64,000 nt of DNA from Coix lacryma-jobi var. lacryma-jobi (GCA_009763385.1 CM019830.1:94180649-94244648), one strand, 5' to 3'; shown: positions 11,028-23,848, numbered from the stretch's first letter. A program made the numbers and translations. Notes: a model not told the origin generated them from the sequence alone.

Positions 11028-11044
11028 TGGCGCCGTTGCCGTGG
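11028..11044 (+). promoter_or_regulatory. H: primer binding site, tRNA-Asp type
   Basis: TGGCGCCGTTGCCGTGG matches the tRNA-Asp PBS at 16 of 17 positions (GTGG for GGGG). Confidence 0.85.
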
Positions 11045-14000
11045 AAGCAATTGGTGTAAAGATTTTGATAATGATCTTGATGTCTGCTAATTTAGTGTAC
11101 CACTAACTTTAGTAGGATTACCCCTTGTTATGTTGAGTGTGGAATAAACAAGACATCAGATGCCATTTCGACCTTATGGCAAGCTTCCACAAGAATGAAG
11201 TACCCAGGGTGCTTGAACATTCAAGATCCATCATTAATTCTGGAACCCTGCCATCTCACAGGTTTGTGTATACATATATATTATTTATTCTAACCATGTG
11301 TAGATTGGAGAAAAGGTCGTCGTCACAAGAATTCAACTCCCATCACATGTGACGGATATTTACGCTGCGCCACTCACAAATCCCAGTTGTGAGTCATGGT
11401 AAGTATGATTAAGGTGAGACAGTCTTGCTCATGGACTTTAAACTTTATGAGTAGTTATCTTTTTAATTTATTGCATTCCACTGCATGTTTACTTTGAATC
11501 ATCCTTTCATCCACTCCATTTAGTTTATCTTTTCTCATATCAAGTTCCTTATATGCATTCATGTCATCCGCATCTAAAAAAAAGAGAAAAAAATATTCCT
11601 CACTGTGATCATACTCTGTCATCTCTATTTGAATAAATCTCTGTTATGCTCCCATGCTACCTTTGTTTGCCATAGTATGTTTTAGTTTGAAGGTACATCC
11701 TTAGGGTACTTTCATAGGCTTTTTAAATTAAGCGTGGTGCTTAGGTTAAATAGTCTACCTTAATCAAATTAGACACGGAGTTTTGTTTGATTATTTATCT
11801 GAAATTAGCTTGTGGAGACATTGGATATTTTGTTGAACTAACCCCTACAGAGAACTCTAAATGCACATTGGGAAAGTCCTGAGATGAATTCACATCAGAA
11901 ATAAAGCAAGGCATACAATGAACTACACAAAGAAGACAGCTCATTCATCATGGATGAAAGAACTCTGAGTATTAACGTTTATTCAAATTCATCTTCTACT
12001 GCAAGTTATCTTTTACCTTGAACCATGTTAAAATGCAGCCAACATATAGAATGCTAGTCTATGCTAAAGTAATCCTAAAATTATCTTTTCATTAGCATGG
12101 ATGAATAACACATAAGTTGTGGATAACAACCCATGTTTCACATTCAGTACAATCATTCGGGTATATGTCCACTAACATTTTGTAGGAGGTGAGATTTGGT
12201 TGTCCATGGTGTGAACTTAAAGATCTAAAACCCAACCCGTGGATAGACAAAACTCATCATCTGACAAGTCACTAGTGATGTCGAAGGCAGCCAAGATGTG
12301 AGCCTTCCCAAGGTTTAAGCTAGGACACAGATGATGAGCAGGATGCAACTCACCCCATATGGGTCAATCTGTGCCTACGCTCATCATTGTCGAAGACATC
12401 AACACCGACACCAACAACAAATATCAGGGTGATGATATGCCACTACATTATAACATGCATCTGTGTGTCATCCAAAGGAAGTCTGTTGGTGGTACATTAT
12501 GAAGACAAGTAGTGGAAGTCCTCCTCACTTCTAACACAAGAGCTAGTTTGGGGGATGAGGTGGAACAACTTCAACAACAAGGTCTACAATTTCAACTCAT
12601 GAACATGTGGTTGAAGAAATTTGGGTATCCACCTACTTCACAAGTCAGCTTAGGGGAGACACAATTCCATTGTCTAGATTTGTTTCATGATCAAGGGAAG
12701 GTAGGAGAAATCCAGCTTCAAGACACTATGACCTCCTTCTCACCACTTTGATTAGTACAAGCCACTAGACGCTGCCCCAGCCAAGAAGAAGAATATGATT
12801 CATCACTCATTCTTGGAAGATGGTTCTTGAACACCACCAATGTTATCATCTATGTCGGACCTGGAGACGTCCACTTTTGGATCTTCGATCAAAAGGGTCA
12901 CTGCTTCTTTAACAACTACACTACTTATGAGCAGCAGAAGAAACCCAAGAGAAGACGTTGACTCAACCGACAAAGGAATAACCAACTACCAAGAATTGAG
13001 GGAGACATCATGAAGGACGAAGCCACTGCACTGCAAGAACTAGAAGATGGAGAGATAGTACCCGAGCCTACAAATCAAGAGAATAGTTGACAAAGTCTCC
13101 ATCGTCTGGACCTGTTGAGAGCAAAACTCATCTGGTCCACTATGAGATAAGCAAGAGAAGACAAGCCATTCATGAACAACAACCAGCTAGACAAGAGAAG
13201 CTTCCACAAGGTGGTTCGATACTATCACTCTTCAATGATAAAGTAATATTTCAAGGTAAGTGACCATCACTTTAAAAGCTTCTCTTTGTTTCCGGTATGC
13301 ACATAAATAAAGAACCAAAAATTTTTAAGTTGCACCTCACTTGATCCAACCTAATCAACTCAACATGTTCAGTTCTTTACTCTTTGTTCCTAGCTTTACT
13401 CTCTTGAATCTCACTATCTTAACTAAATGAGCTAAAATGTTGTGCATCTAACCTTTGAAAGATGATATATCACAATTATGAAAAGATCGACACATTATGC
13501 ATAGATTATTCTTCCTTGGGTTAAGCAATCTGATCTATTAAATATTTTAAGGTGATACTTTCATGCTCATCTTCTGATCCTATCACTCATGTTAAGATTG
13601 AATAGAACGCATAAACAACAAGTTTATCTTGTGCATTGTGCCTAAGGTTAGAGAGGAATGAACAAAACTTTTGGTTCTATTGGTGTTTTTCCACCAACAG
13701 AGCCCATGCACTTGATCTCTACATTGTCTTTATGAGCAGGATACACTCTTGAGCAAAACATAGAGGAGTTTGTCAACTCCTAAATTCTACAGAGTGAAGG
13801 TCCTGGATCTATAAGAATATGCACACTGAGCAAGATGCTGCCAGCTTCCACAACTAATGCTTCACTTAAAATTGCTGGGCGAACGAAGAACATGAGTGAC
13901 ACCATATCAAGAGGTGTAGTTATCAAGGTCTACATATCGAGATCAAATGATGCACCTCAGGAATGAATATGGTGAGAAGTCTTGTTCAGAGGACTTAAAA

Positions 14001-14804
14001 CATTGAACCCTCGCCGAAAGGTAAAATTGGTAGTTATCCATATTTATCTTTTTCTGCATTAGTTTCTATTTTTGCATATTTACTTTCCATTATTATTTCT
14101 CCATAGCATATTTATTTTTCTGCATTAGCATTGAATAAAAAAGAAAATAAAAATAACTTACTTTTTGCACTGCATCATAAAACTTAAAGCCCCATGTGAA
14201 TAATTCTGTGGTGTGTAAAAACTCACATGAAATATTCACCGTGGTGGCATAAAAATAAAAATAAATATGATACATTCATCCTGTTGCATTTTCTCTTGCA
14301 TCATAAAAAATATTAAAATACTAAAATATTGACAAAGAGATCTTACTGAAATTCTGGACAACTAAGGCTTGAGTGGCCAACCACTAATGCTTAATCTGTT
14401 CCACAAGTTTTGTTGTCTATTTGAGTTTTACAGGATTAAAGACCAAGAAAAGCTGACGAGCAAGTGGATGTTCCATCCATTGTTGGAGCACTATTTCAAC
14501 AACCATCAACATCAATCAATGCTTCAATATAGGAAGAACATTTTCACCGCTAGTCCGCTAGATTGCAAGATCGAACGACTACGTCAACATTCAGCTTGGG
14601 GGAAAGCACCCCGTGTATCGAGGTAAGTATTTTTATCCTCTTAAGTTTTTCTTTCTATAAATAAATTCAAAATACAAAAAAATATGAGCAAATGAAAGAT
14701 CAACAATATTACAACAACATCGAGCTTGCGGAGGTGCACCCCCGTTATCTTCGTGATTCAGGTATGTCTTACTACTATCTTAGTATTTTTTAAGCAATAG
14801 GTTA
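11045..14804 (+). mobile_element. H: long non-coding internal region, first part
   Basis: I find no gag, protease, RT, RNase H or integrase on either strand in this 3.8-kb stretch. The longest frames (about 80 residues, for example 12512-12751) have no recognisable motif. It is AT-rich, with A-runs near 11576 and 14150. A recurring GC-rich block follows AGCTTG: GGGGAAAGCACCCC at 14598-14611 and a looser CGGAGGTGCACCCCCG at 14727-14742. Each is followed within 30 bp by a GGTATGT or GGTAAGT string. The layout suggests a large non-autonomous (LARD-like) derivative. Solo LTR J splits it from 16828-17609. Confidence 0.6.
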
Positions 14805-15075
14805 TGAAGGACCGAGAAGCACTCAGAAAGCGACCAGAGGGGGGGTGAATGGGAGCTTCAAATTTTCCTTACGGAAACTAGTAGCCACTGTCCCAAGAAT
14901 AAACCCCAGAAGCAAACCCTAGAGCTTGCAAATGTCCACGACCCTAGATGTAGGGTGGATGCTTCCAAGAAGCACAGCGGGACACTAGACAACTCTAGAA
15001 AGCCAACGCAAAAGACAGAAATCAATTCCGTCAACGAACGAGCGAACCGCGGACAAAACCGTGTGAAAACAGTAG

Positions 15076-15347
15076 CATCGGATGCTGCCTGCGTCCGATG
15101 CCAGACCACCGGACGCGTCCAATGCGAAAACAGCCTCTCGGGAACCTTACTGTTCCACCATCGGACGCTGTGAACAGTGAACAACCAGCGTCCGATGCTT
15201 TGGCTCCGGCGCGTCCGATGGCCAACGGACGCATCCGATGCCTAGCGTCCGATGCCACTACAAACGCTCAGAAAGTGACACGCGTCACCGGAGCGTCCGA
15301 CGCTTAGAACCCTAGCGTCCGATGCTCCCGTGTCAGCGTCCGATGCC
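15076..15347 (-). repeat. GCGTCCGATGC motif array in LTR J
   Basis: About a dozen copies of GCGTCCGATGC, its complement or one-base variants lie in both orientations between 15076 and 15347. They occupy the place where K, B, D and G carry GCGGACAGTCCGC. Confidence 0.8.
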
Positions 15348-16122
15348 CCCGAAAACTGTGCGGTTCTTTGATGATTCAACCCGATTTCCTCCTAATCAAA
15401 AGCTCTAGGCCTGGGATTCGATCTGAGGGGTCACAAGGATGTTAGTGAGCTATCTCTAAGAGATCATGGCTCGAACCTAACTCCAAATCGGTGAATCAAG
15501 AAATTTCGGGACAAGGAAGCAAAACACGATCCAAAACAAAAATCGATCGATCACCTAGACCGTGAGGTTAGAGGTTAATTCCTTCGGTGGAAAGAAGTGC
15601 CTCATGATCTAGAACAACTTGGTTCAAACGGTTTTGCAAAAGATGAACCAACCAAAGAGATCGAGCGACGGGAAGAACGTGGAGAAAAAGGATTCCGCGA
15701 AGAACACCAATGAAACGCGAATCACAACCACGATCTTGCAGCCGAAGCGCAAACACACGCTACAACAAGGAGGTTACGGCCTCCTTTCCTCAAAAACACC
15801 AGTACACAGAGTCAAGTCTCTCTGCGGATCTCAGCAGGCTACAGCAGGGGATGGGAGAGCAAGAAACCCTAAGTGTGAAAGAGCAAATGACTGAGATGAA
15901 TGGGAGGAGGGTGTCTCCCGACTACTTATCCTACTACTAGCCTAAGTCTATTTCCTACTCTACCCCTCTCTATTCTAATTACAGAGCGAACCAGCTAAAC
16001 CCTAAGGTTATTCTGGACCAACTCGGTGGTAGGTGTATCCGACGGCCACGCCCGCACAAGTCGTCCGCGTTGCCTCCACGCAACCTTCCGATTGCCGCCA
16101 CGTGCCGCCCTCGCTCTGCACC

Positions 16123-16380
16123 CCCGGTTTTGTGGCCCAAACCGGGAAACCAGCCTTTTCCAGCCAACCCCCGGTTTTGAGGCCCAAACCGGGAAACCAG
16201 CCCATCAGCCTCTGAGTTTTGAGGCCAAACTCAGCAAACCCTCAGCGCCCAGGTTTTGAGGCCCAAACCTGGAAACCGTCCTCAGCCCGAGTTTTGTGGC
16301 CAAACTCGGAAACCCTCAGCCCGAGTTTTGTGGCCAAACTCGGAAACCGTCCACGCCCAGGTTTTGAGGCCCAAACCTGG
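16123..16380 (-). repeat. Array of seven covarying hairpins in LTR J
   Basis: Dyads start at 16123, 16170, 16212, 16249, 16288, 16321 and 16357. Outer arms are CCCGG/CCGGG twice, CTGAG/CTCAG, CCAGG/CCTGG, CCGAG/CTCGG twice and CCAGG/CCTGG. The loop is the complement of that in K. Three units lack one loop C. The extra CCGAG unit is a local duplication compared with K. Confidence 0.85.
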
Positions 16381-16827
16381 AAACCGTCCATCGATGGTTT
16401 TTCCCTGGCTCTACCACCAAACCGACGTCGTAGAGGGGATGCACCGCCCGTGCACCCCATCCACCGACACGTGTCCCCAGGTCCTCGACCCGAGCAACAC
16501 CGTGCCCCGCAAGTCTCCGCTCGTCGCTGTCCCAGGCTGCCAGCCACCACAGCTGATCCTCAGGCACTCCGGTCCCTCAGTCCAAGCCTCACGTCCGCCC
16601 TTCACTGCTCGATCCATCGGCATGGCACGTCCGCCGCACGGCACCCCCATCCTTCATCGCACCCAGTCCATCGGCACGACACGTCTCAACTTGACCTTCA
16701 CCTTGCCCTCAATCACTGTCTCCGTGCTCGACACCTGCACAACACAAGCCAGAGAACATGCGATCAAACCCGTTGACAATCACTCATCACTCAGAGACTC
16801 GGCATACACCCATGTATCCGCAGGTTA

Positions 16828-17609
16828 TAGTGTGTGTTAGATTAAATAAATAAAGCATGTCTAATCTGAAGAACTCTCTCCCTAATTTGTTAAAATGGAA
16901 ATGATGAATAGTTGCTCTATTGTATTTCTTTCTAGTACCTAGCCTTTAAGCATGAGTTCTCTTAAGTTTAAAAATTAATGATGCCTTGAAATGAAATTAA
17001 ATATATGGGTAGCAAATGTTTGATCCAGAGTCTAGGTAATTGACAGATATGACATGTGATGATTTGAGCTACTGTTATCTTGTTCTAAACAACACTAGTG
17101 TTCCGGAGAGTTTCCAATATTAATATAGTAAATAATTGCATTGAGTTAAATTAAGCTTTGTTGACCCTGTGAGAAGTTATCATACTATTGAATTGAGATC
17201 ACTTACACATTTCATCCAACCTCCACATAAATGCTCATGATTATCTATTGCTATCCTCTCAAAAGTTTGTTGGAAGCATGTGGCTATTGAAAAAAAAACA
17301 AAAAAAAGAAAAAGAGAGAAAAAAAAATCCTGAGGAAATAAAAAGGGAGAGATTGTCCGGAACCTCGAAAAAAGAGAATATCAGAAAAAAAATGGGCACG
17401 TGCCCGATAGTAGAATTAGCCCGATAGCCATGTGTCTAATAAACAGAAGAGAGTGATATATTCAAAAGAGCATCTGCCTCCATTTTTCATACACATCCAC
17501 TTCTCGATTCAATGATGTGGATGACTTTCTCTTTGGATCCATTGTTAATTTGGCAACATATGTTTTTAAGCTTTTTGAAAATTCATAAAAACTCCGGGAT
17601 AATGGTGAA
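16828..17609 (+). mobile_element. H: internal region, continued to the I insertion
   Basis: The block resumes directly after J's target duplication and is AT-rich and non-coding. It has a long A-rich, purine-biased run at 17290-17360 and the dyad GGGCACGTGCCC at 17394-17405. It is cut at 17609 by the LTR of I. No 3' LTR of H follows anywhere in the window. Confidence 0.6.
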
Positions 17610-18074
17610 TGTGGGGATATTACACCCGTATACCCCTATGGCACGACTTGGGCTACTCTACAGATACGGCCCAACCAGAAGGCCTTGCGGCCCATGACCC
17701 GGCCGTCGCGACCGCCAAGGACTCTCCTGATGACTTGCTCGACAAGGAAGATCCAGATAGATAGACCCGGATTCCTTGCCAAAAGGGACCGATTGTAATT
17801 TGTTAGGATTCGGCAAGTTGTAACCCTGCTCCCCGACTATATAACTCAAGCAGGGATCCCCTCCAAACTCACGCCATATTCCAATCCATCAATACAAACC
17901 AGCCACCAGAACACAGGACGTAGGGTATTACGGCGACTTGCCGGCCCGAACCTGTCTAAATCGCCGTCTCTCAACCTTGTGTCTACGCTTTGCAGACGTC
18001 TCGCACGCCTCCACCTCTTAATCTACTACCTTGGGCATACCCCTCGGTAGACTGCCGACCATATTTCGTCGACA
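17610..18074 (+). mobile_element. I: Tat-like gypsy 5' LTR
   Basis: This 465-bp LTR runs from TGTGGGGATATTACACC to ...TTTCGTCGACA. A TATA box (CTATATAA) is at 17838-17845. It is followed after one base by a PBS-like TTGGCGCGCC. Flank 17605-17609 is GTGAA. Short LTR, PBS form and GC-rich coding region fit grass Tat-lineage gypsy elements. The right LTR is lost. Confidence 0.85.
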
Positions 18075-18094
18075 GTTGGCGCGCCAGGTAGGGG
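18075..18094 (+). promoter_or_regulatory. I: primer binding site
   Basis: GTTGGCGCGCCAGGTAGGGG lies directly after the LTR. This PBS string is typical of Tat-type grass elements; I do not assign the tRNA with confidence. Confidence 0.75.
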
Positions 18095-19700
18095 GTGTGT
18101 GCTACGACACCATGATCTGCCAAGCGGTCACTTTCCCTCGCTCCATGGTCTTTCCGGAGGCTAGCAGCACTTTTCAGATCGGATCTATGATCTGGACCGT
18201 GGGCGACCACGTTCCCGCTCCAAAAATCGTGGAATCTGCGCAGCTTCCTGCGCCGGACGCTCCGCCGTCCACCCGCAGCGTCACCAAGCCGACACGCCGC
18301 CCGCCATGAATCATCCCTTGCGATGACTTGATCGAAGCCATCGACCGAGCCAACCAAGGAATCGCAGAATGCATCGACGCCATCGAGCTAGCTTGCATAC
18401 AGCTTTCCGACCGACCTTGCCTTCAACAGTTTTCAGGTACACCATCGGGAGTCCCCAACGCTCGGCCCGCCCGCCGCCTCAGATCGGATCCACGTCCGGC
18501 TCGTCGCCATGTTTCATGTCCAACGACCATGCCCTTCGGGCTACGCGGTGCGGTCCCTACATATCAGCATCAGGCACTGCGATAGCTCTCCAACCAGCTC
18601 CAGTCTTCTAGTTCCGACCAGATGCCTCCGACCAGCGTGCACGCCCAGACGACTCCAGCTCCACTCGTCGGCATGGTGACTCTCCAAGAAATCTCCAGCG
18701 ACACCGTCTCGGCGACTTCGGCGTCCGGATCTACCACGACAAATGGCTCCACCTCCACGCGGTCTACGACCATTATCTCCACCAAATCCGAGGTCAACTT
18801 CTCACCGTATCGCGGCAGCATCATCTTCAATGTCTCCGCTGACAGTCCTCCACCGTCGAACGAAATGGAAGGCGAACGCGCCAATCGGGAGCAACGCAAC
18901 ATCGACCGACGGCGCCGGCACAACGATGAACGACGCGACCAGGAGCACCACGACCGGGAGCATCGCGACGACGAGCGACGCCGAGATTGCGACAATGCTG
19001 GAGGCCGCGACCTTATCTATGAATTCGACAGGGTCGATGATCAACCCGTTTACCCCACCCCAAGCGCCAACCTCGCCGTTGTTTACAACGAACTCTCCAA
19101 GCTTCCGGTAACCCCGGAGCTACAGAAGGTTGTCGCCCACGTCAAGGCTGTTGTCGTGCAGTGCAACGAAAAGGGGCGCTATCCCTCACCATCCGGATCA
19201 TTGTACAGCGGGATGCCACCAAGCCCACATCCCTCGCGCCAACGGCGATCGCCGCCACGTCGCGACCAGGAAGACTCCCAAGGCAATCGTGCTCGCGATC
19301 AAGCTCCGGCTCCCGACGCCTCGATTGGGCCACGCCCTTTCACCTCCCTGCTCTGCGCCGTCCAATGGCCTCAGGGCTTCAAGGTCACCACGGTGGACAA
19401 GTACGACGGAAAGGCCAACCTAGAGCAGTGGCTCACCACGTACGAAATCGCCATTCAAGCAGCCGGGGGAGGATCTGACGTGATGGCCAAGTACCTCCCC
19501 GTCATGCTATTGCCTTCAACCAACAGTTGGTCCACAAGCTCACCAAGAACTCCATCGACACCTGGGAGTAGCTGAAGGAAGTTTTCGTGAAGACATACAG
19601 TGCCACCTGCGTCCAACCAGGAACGCGCTACGACCTCCAAAATGTCCACCAGGAGCGTGACGAAAGCCTCCGGAGCTACATCCGATGATTCTCCAACATG
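18095..19700 (+). pseudogene. I: gag N-terminal and central region
   Basis: Gag-like coding begins soon after the PBS but is broken by stops near 18307 and 18585. From 18622 a 317-residue frame runs through a charged, Arg/Asp/His-rich stretch. It then reaches the gag core start, GFKVTTVDKYDGKANLEQWL (about residue 255). This frame ends at 19575 by a shift; homology goes on in the next frame (WxxLKxxFVKTY) and meets a stop at 19686. High GC content sets I apart from the AT-rich gypsy interiors around it. Confidence 0.8.
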
Positions 19701-21029
19701 CGCCTCATGATTCCGGAGATCGCCAACGTAGAAGCCATCTCCACGTTCTCCAACGGTCTGCGCCAAAAGGAGCTCCGCGACAAGATCATCCGGAAGAAGG
19801 TAGCCACGGTCACTGAACTAATGATGATCGCCAACTCCTACGCCGACCCCGATGACGCCCATCATCACCATGAACGCCCGTGTCGCCGGTCACGATCCCA
19901 GGAGCGTCGCTGTGATGATGATCGCCGCAATGAACGGCGCAATGAAGGATGCGACCACCGCTCCGGGCACCGTGACCGCCACGACGATCGGGAACGCCGT
20001 CATGATCACTCGGAATCTTCCCGTCAGAGGACGGATCACCGTCGGCGCGACCGTGGCTACATCGCCAACACCAATACTCGGCCGAAACGCACCTACGACA
20101 ACGACTACGAGAAGCTCCTCAACGGCCCATGTCCTCTACACAAAGGCGCCAAGCACACCATGCGCGAGTGCGACACCATCGCCCGTAACATTCGCGGAAG
20201 CGACGACAAGCGGCCGCGAAATGACAACAACAAGGACAAGGACGCCGACGCTCACGAGCCCACCTTCCGAGCACTGGCGAGGACACTCTCCATCTTTGGT
20301 GGCAACATCGTCATCGAGAATGAGCAAAAGCAACGCCAAGTACGTCGCGACATCGCCTCCGTGGCGGCCATCACCGACGACCCCGCCAACGTCCGTTACC
20401 TCGACTGGTCAGAGCGCCCCATCACCTTCTCCATGGAGGACCAGTGGTCGGACGACAAGTACCCAGGGCATTTTCCTCTCGTCATCGACCCGGTGATCTC
20501 CAGCTGCCGCTACCGCAAGGTCCTCGTCGACGGTGGGAGTGCCCTGAACATCATCTTTGCATCGGCGTTCCGCGAGCTTGACTACTCCAAGCGGGACCTC
20601 TTCCCGGCGAACTTCCCTTTCTGGGGCATCGTGCCAGGGAAACCGTCCATGCCCGTCGGGCAGATCATCCTCCCAGTGCAGTTCGGCACGCCCGACCACT
20701 TCCGCGAGGAGTACATCACCTTCATCGTCGTCGACTTCGACACCGCCTACCACGCCATCCTCGGTCGCCCGGCGCTCTCCAAGCTCATGGCTGTTCCACA
20801 TTACGCCTACCTCGTGCTCAAGATCCCGACGAAGAAAGGCGTCCTCAGCCTCCGAGCAAATCTCCAGGTGGCGTACGAGTGCGAGCAGGAGACAATCAAC
20901 TCCGCCGAAAAATGCCAACAGCTCCAGGCGTCCAAGACTGCATCGCCGATGCCGCCAAGCTCCGCCCCGACGATCTCGAGACCCCGGAGACCTCCGACCA
21001 GCGTTCCAGCAAAAGGTCGAAGGACATGA
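19698..21029 (+). pseudogene. I: gag C-terminus and aspartic protease
   Basis: A 443-residue frame begins in gag (ISTFSNGLRQKELRDKI). It passes through a strongly basic R/H/D-rich domain (residues about 55-125) and a Cys/His cluster CPLHKGAKHTMREC (about 151-164). It then enters the protease, with active site VLVDGGSALNIIF (Asp-Gly-Gly, common in Tat-type elements) and the flap/second segment AYHAILGRPALSKLMAV. This is the longest intact frame of I. The protease would process the element's polyprotein. Confidence 0.85.
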
Positions 21030-22900
21030 AGCAGGTGGCCCTGGTGGACGGCGCTCCGGAGAAGACTGCCATCATCGGCACCATCCTCGACCCCAAATAG
21101 GAAGACACGCTCGCCAGCTTCCTATGGAGCAACGTCGATGTGTTCGCCTGAAACCAGCGGACATTCCTGGAGTTCCACGGAAGTTCGTCGAGCACTCCTT
21201 GAACGTCTCCTCAATCGCCAGGCCGGTTTGCCAAGACTCGCACATCGTCGTCAAGACTCGCACCATCGACACGCTCATCTCCGACCTCGAGGCAACCTTT
21301 AAGGCCCTCAACAGGTTTAAGTGGAAGCTCAACCCCAGCAAGTGCATCTTCGGCGTGTCGTCTGGAAACCTCCTCGGCAACATCGTCAGCCGCGACGGCA
21401 TTCTCCCAAACCCCGACAAGACTTCGGTCGTCCTCCACATACGAGCTCCCTCTAACGTGAAGGACATCCAGAAGCTCACCGGGTGCATGGCGTCCCTCAG
21501 CCGCTTCATCTCCAGGCTCGGTGAAAAGGGGCTACCTTTCTTCAAGCTCCTCAAGGCTGGCGAAAAGTTCATCTAGGACGCTGAAGCCGACTGCGCTTTC
21601 TCCGACCTGAAGAAGTACCTTACCTAGCCTTCTGTGCTCGCAGCACAAAAGGAAAAGGAGCCCTTGTTGCTCTACATCGCCGCCACAAACCGGGTCGTCA
21701 GCTCCATCATCGTCGTCGAGCGTGAAGAAGCCAGACACTCCTACCCCATCCAGCGACCCTTCTACTTCGTCAGCGAGGTATTCAATGACTCCAAAACCCA
21801 ATACCCCCAGGTACAAAAGCTCCTCTACACGGTCCTTATTACTGCACGCAAGCTACGCCACTACTTCCAAAGCTCCGAGCGGGTCATCGTCGTCACAGAA
21901 TTCCCCCTCGGGGACATTCTTCGCAATAAGGACGCTACGGGACGCATCATCAAGTGGGCCATCGAGCTCGGCTCCTACGACATCACCTTCCAGGGTCGCC
22001 AGGCCATCAAGTCACAAGCACTCACCGACTTCGTCACCGAATGGACGGACATCCAAACTCCAGTACCACCAGAAGCACCAGAACATTGGACCCTCTTCTT
22101 CGACGGCTCCCTCACCCTGCATGGCGTCGGCGCTGGTCTCCTCTTCACATCTCCCTCCGGTGAAAAGCTCCACTACGCTTTACGGCTACTCTTTCCAGCC
22201 TCCAACAACGCCGCCGAGTATGAAGCCGCCCTCCACGGTCTCCGTATCGCCAGCGAGCTAGGCGTCAAGCGCCTCTTGGTGTACGGCGACTCCGCCCTCG
22301 TCATCAACCAGCTCAATAAGGACTGGAACTGCTCCAACGACAAGATGAATGCCTACTGCGCCTTCATCAGGAAGCTTGAAGATAAGTTTTTCGGAGTCGA
22401 GTATCACCACCTACCACGAGACCAGAACCAGGCGACCGACGAGTTATCCAAGCTGGCGTCATCAAGATCTTCGACCCCCGCCAGTGTATTTGTTCACGAC
22501 CTGCTCAAGCCTTCCATCACGGACTACTCAAGCTCTGCCTCGTCACCGGATGCCACGACGCCGCCGACAGGACAACTAGTGGGAACCACCTCCACAGCAC
22601 TGCCCGACTGGCGTGAGGATTTCATCAAGTATCTCTTCAAGAACCTTGCTCCCGCAGACAAGACGGAAGCCGAGCGCCTCATTCGCCGCGTCAACAATTA
22701 CGTCCTGGTCGACGGCGCGCTCATGCGCAAAAACTCCAGAAATGAAGTACTCCAAAAATGTGTCAACAGAGAAGATGGCCTCCAGATCCTCTTCGGCATC
22801 CATGCCGGCGAATGTGGGAATCACGCAGCTGCAAAAACGTTGGTACGCAAGGCCTTCCGTGCAGGTTTTTACTAGTCATCAGCAGTCGTCGACGCCGAAT
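21030..22900 (+). pseudogene. I: RT remnant (core deleted) and RNase H
   Basis: After the protease, the N-terminal RT segment (PGVPRKFVEHSLNVSS) passes near 21232 straight to the sequence that normally follows the YVDD box (VVKTRT...LNPSKCIFGVSSG). The fingers and palm, including the catalytic Asp pair, are missing. The thumb/connection continues (IRAPSNVKDIQKLTG) with stops at 21574 and 21627. A long frame at 21634-22875 then encodes the connection and an RNase H with WTLFFDGSL, NNAAEYEAAL, YGDSALVINQL and DQNQATDELSKLA. The catalytic acidic residues of RNase H are present. Confidence 0.85.
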
Positions 22901-23848
22901 AGCTCGTCTGCACCTGCGAGGGGTGCCAATTCTTCACCAAACAAACCCACGTTCCTACGCAAGAACTCCAAGCAATACCGGCCTCGTCGCCCTTCGCCTG
23001 CTGGGGACTCGACATGGTCGGCCCTTTCCGACCAGCTCCGGGAAGCTTCAAGTGGATCTACGTCGCCGTCGACAAATTCTCTAAGTGGATCGAAGCAAAG
23101 CCAATAACCAAAGCGACAGCCGAGAATGCCGTCTCCTTCATCGACGAGATAATTCATCGCTTCGGTCTCCTGAACTCCATCATCACCGACCTTGGCTCCA
23201 ACTTCACCGGCAACATCTTCTGGGACTTCTGCGAAGGGCACCGTGTCCTCATCAAGTATATCTCCGTCGCCCATCCTCGGTCCAATGGCCAGGCGGAACG
23301 CGCCAACAGCATGATCCTTGACGCCCTGAAGAAGGGCCTCTCCCAGAAGGACGAGAAGCACCCTAGTCGCTGGATGCGTGAGCTCCCCTCCGTGCTCTGG
23401 GGTCTCCGGACTCAACCCAGCCGCAACACCAATGTTTCGCCGTACTTCATGGTCTTCGGCTCCGAAGCCGTCATCCCCGTCGATGTCGTCTTCCGCTCTC
23501 TGTGCATCGAAAACTACGACGAGGAAGCCTCCGACAAGGCTCGCTGCGATGACCTCGACCGCCTTGAAGAAGAATGGTTGGCATCCTGCCTTCGCACCGC
23601 TAAGTACCTCGAAGGAGTTCGCCGCTACTACAACCGCAACGTAAAAGATCAATCCTTCATCGTCGGCGACCTCGTCCTCAAGCGGAAACTCAAGACTGAC
23701 GGCCTGCACAAACTATCTTCACATTAGGACTGCCCCTATACGGTGAAAGAGGTCACCCGACCAGGCGCTTATCGTCTCGCCGACATTGAAGGAATCGACG
23801 TACCCAACTCCTGGAGTATCGAGCATCTTAGAAAGTTCTACGCTTAAG
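22901..23848 (+). pseudogene. I: integrase
   Basis: The HHCC zinc region straddles a frame break: GIHAGECGNH ends one frame at 22875, and CTCEGCQ follows in another with a stop between. The core frame 23014-23727 keeps the catalytic residues: Asp in LDMVGP just before it, Asp in ITDLGSNF and Glu in SNGQAERAN. The C-terminal domain shows YYNRNVKDQSFIVGDLVLK. A stop at 23727 separates the last residues, ending in SWSIEHLRKFYA at about 23848. It would insert element DNA, but the element is dead because RT is deleted. Confidence 0.85.

Larger units (their letters stand above)
14805..16822 (-). mobile_element. J: solo copia LTR with GGTTA target duplication
   Basis: This 2018-bp LTR on the minus strand is bounded on the plus strand by TGAAGGACC and ...TGTATCCGCA. 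Flanking 14800-14804 and 16823-16827 are both GGTTA, a perfect 5-bp duplication. No internal sequence remains, so it arose by LTR-LTR recombination of a full element inserted in H. It carries seven hairpins and the GCGTCCGATGC motif array, so it belongs to the E subfamily. Confidence 0.93.

Noticed and set aside
12512..12751. Possible host exon in H's interior (79 residues)
   Set aside because: No recognised domain, no splice-consistent neighbours found, AT-rich non-coding context.
16219..16840. Frames of about 190 residues in LTR J, and similar ones near 58310-58900 and 25043-25693
   Set aside because: They lie wholly inside LTRs, overlap one another in several frames, and are proline/arginine-rich through GC bias; no conserved domain.
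18743..23644. Many overlapping frames on both strands within element I
   Set aside because: High GC content removes stops in all frames; only the frames with gag, protease, RNase H and integrase motifs are kept.
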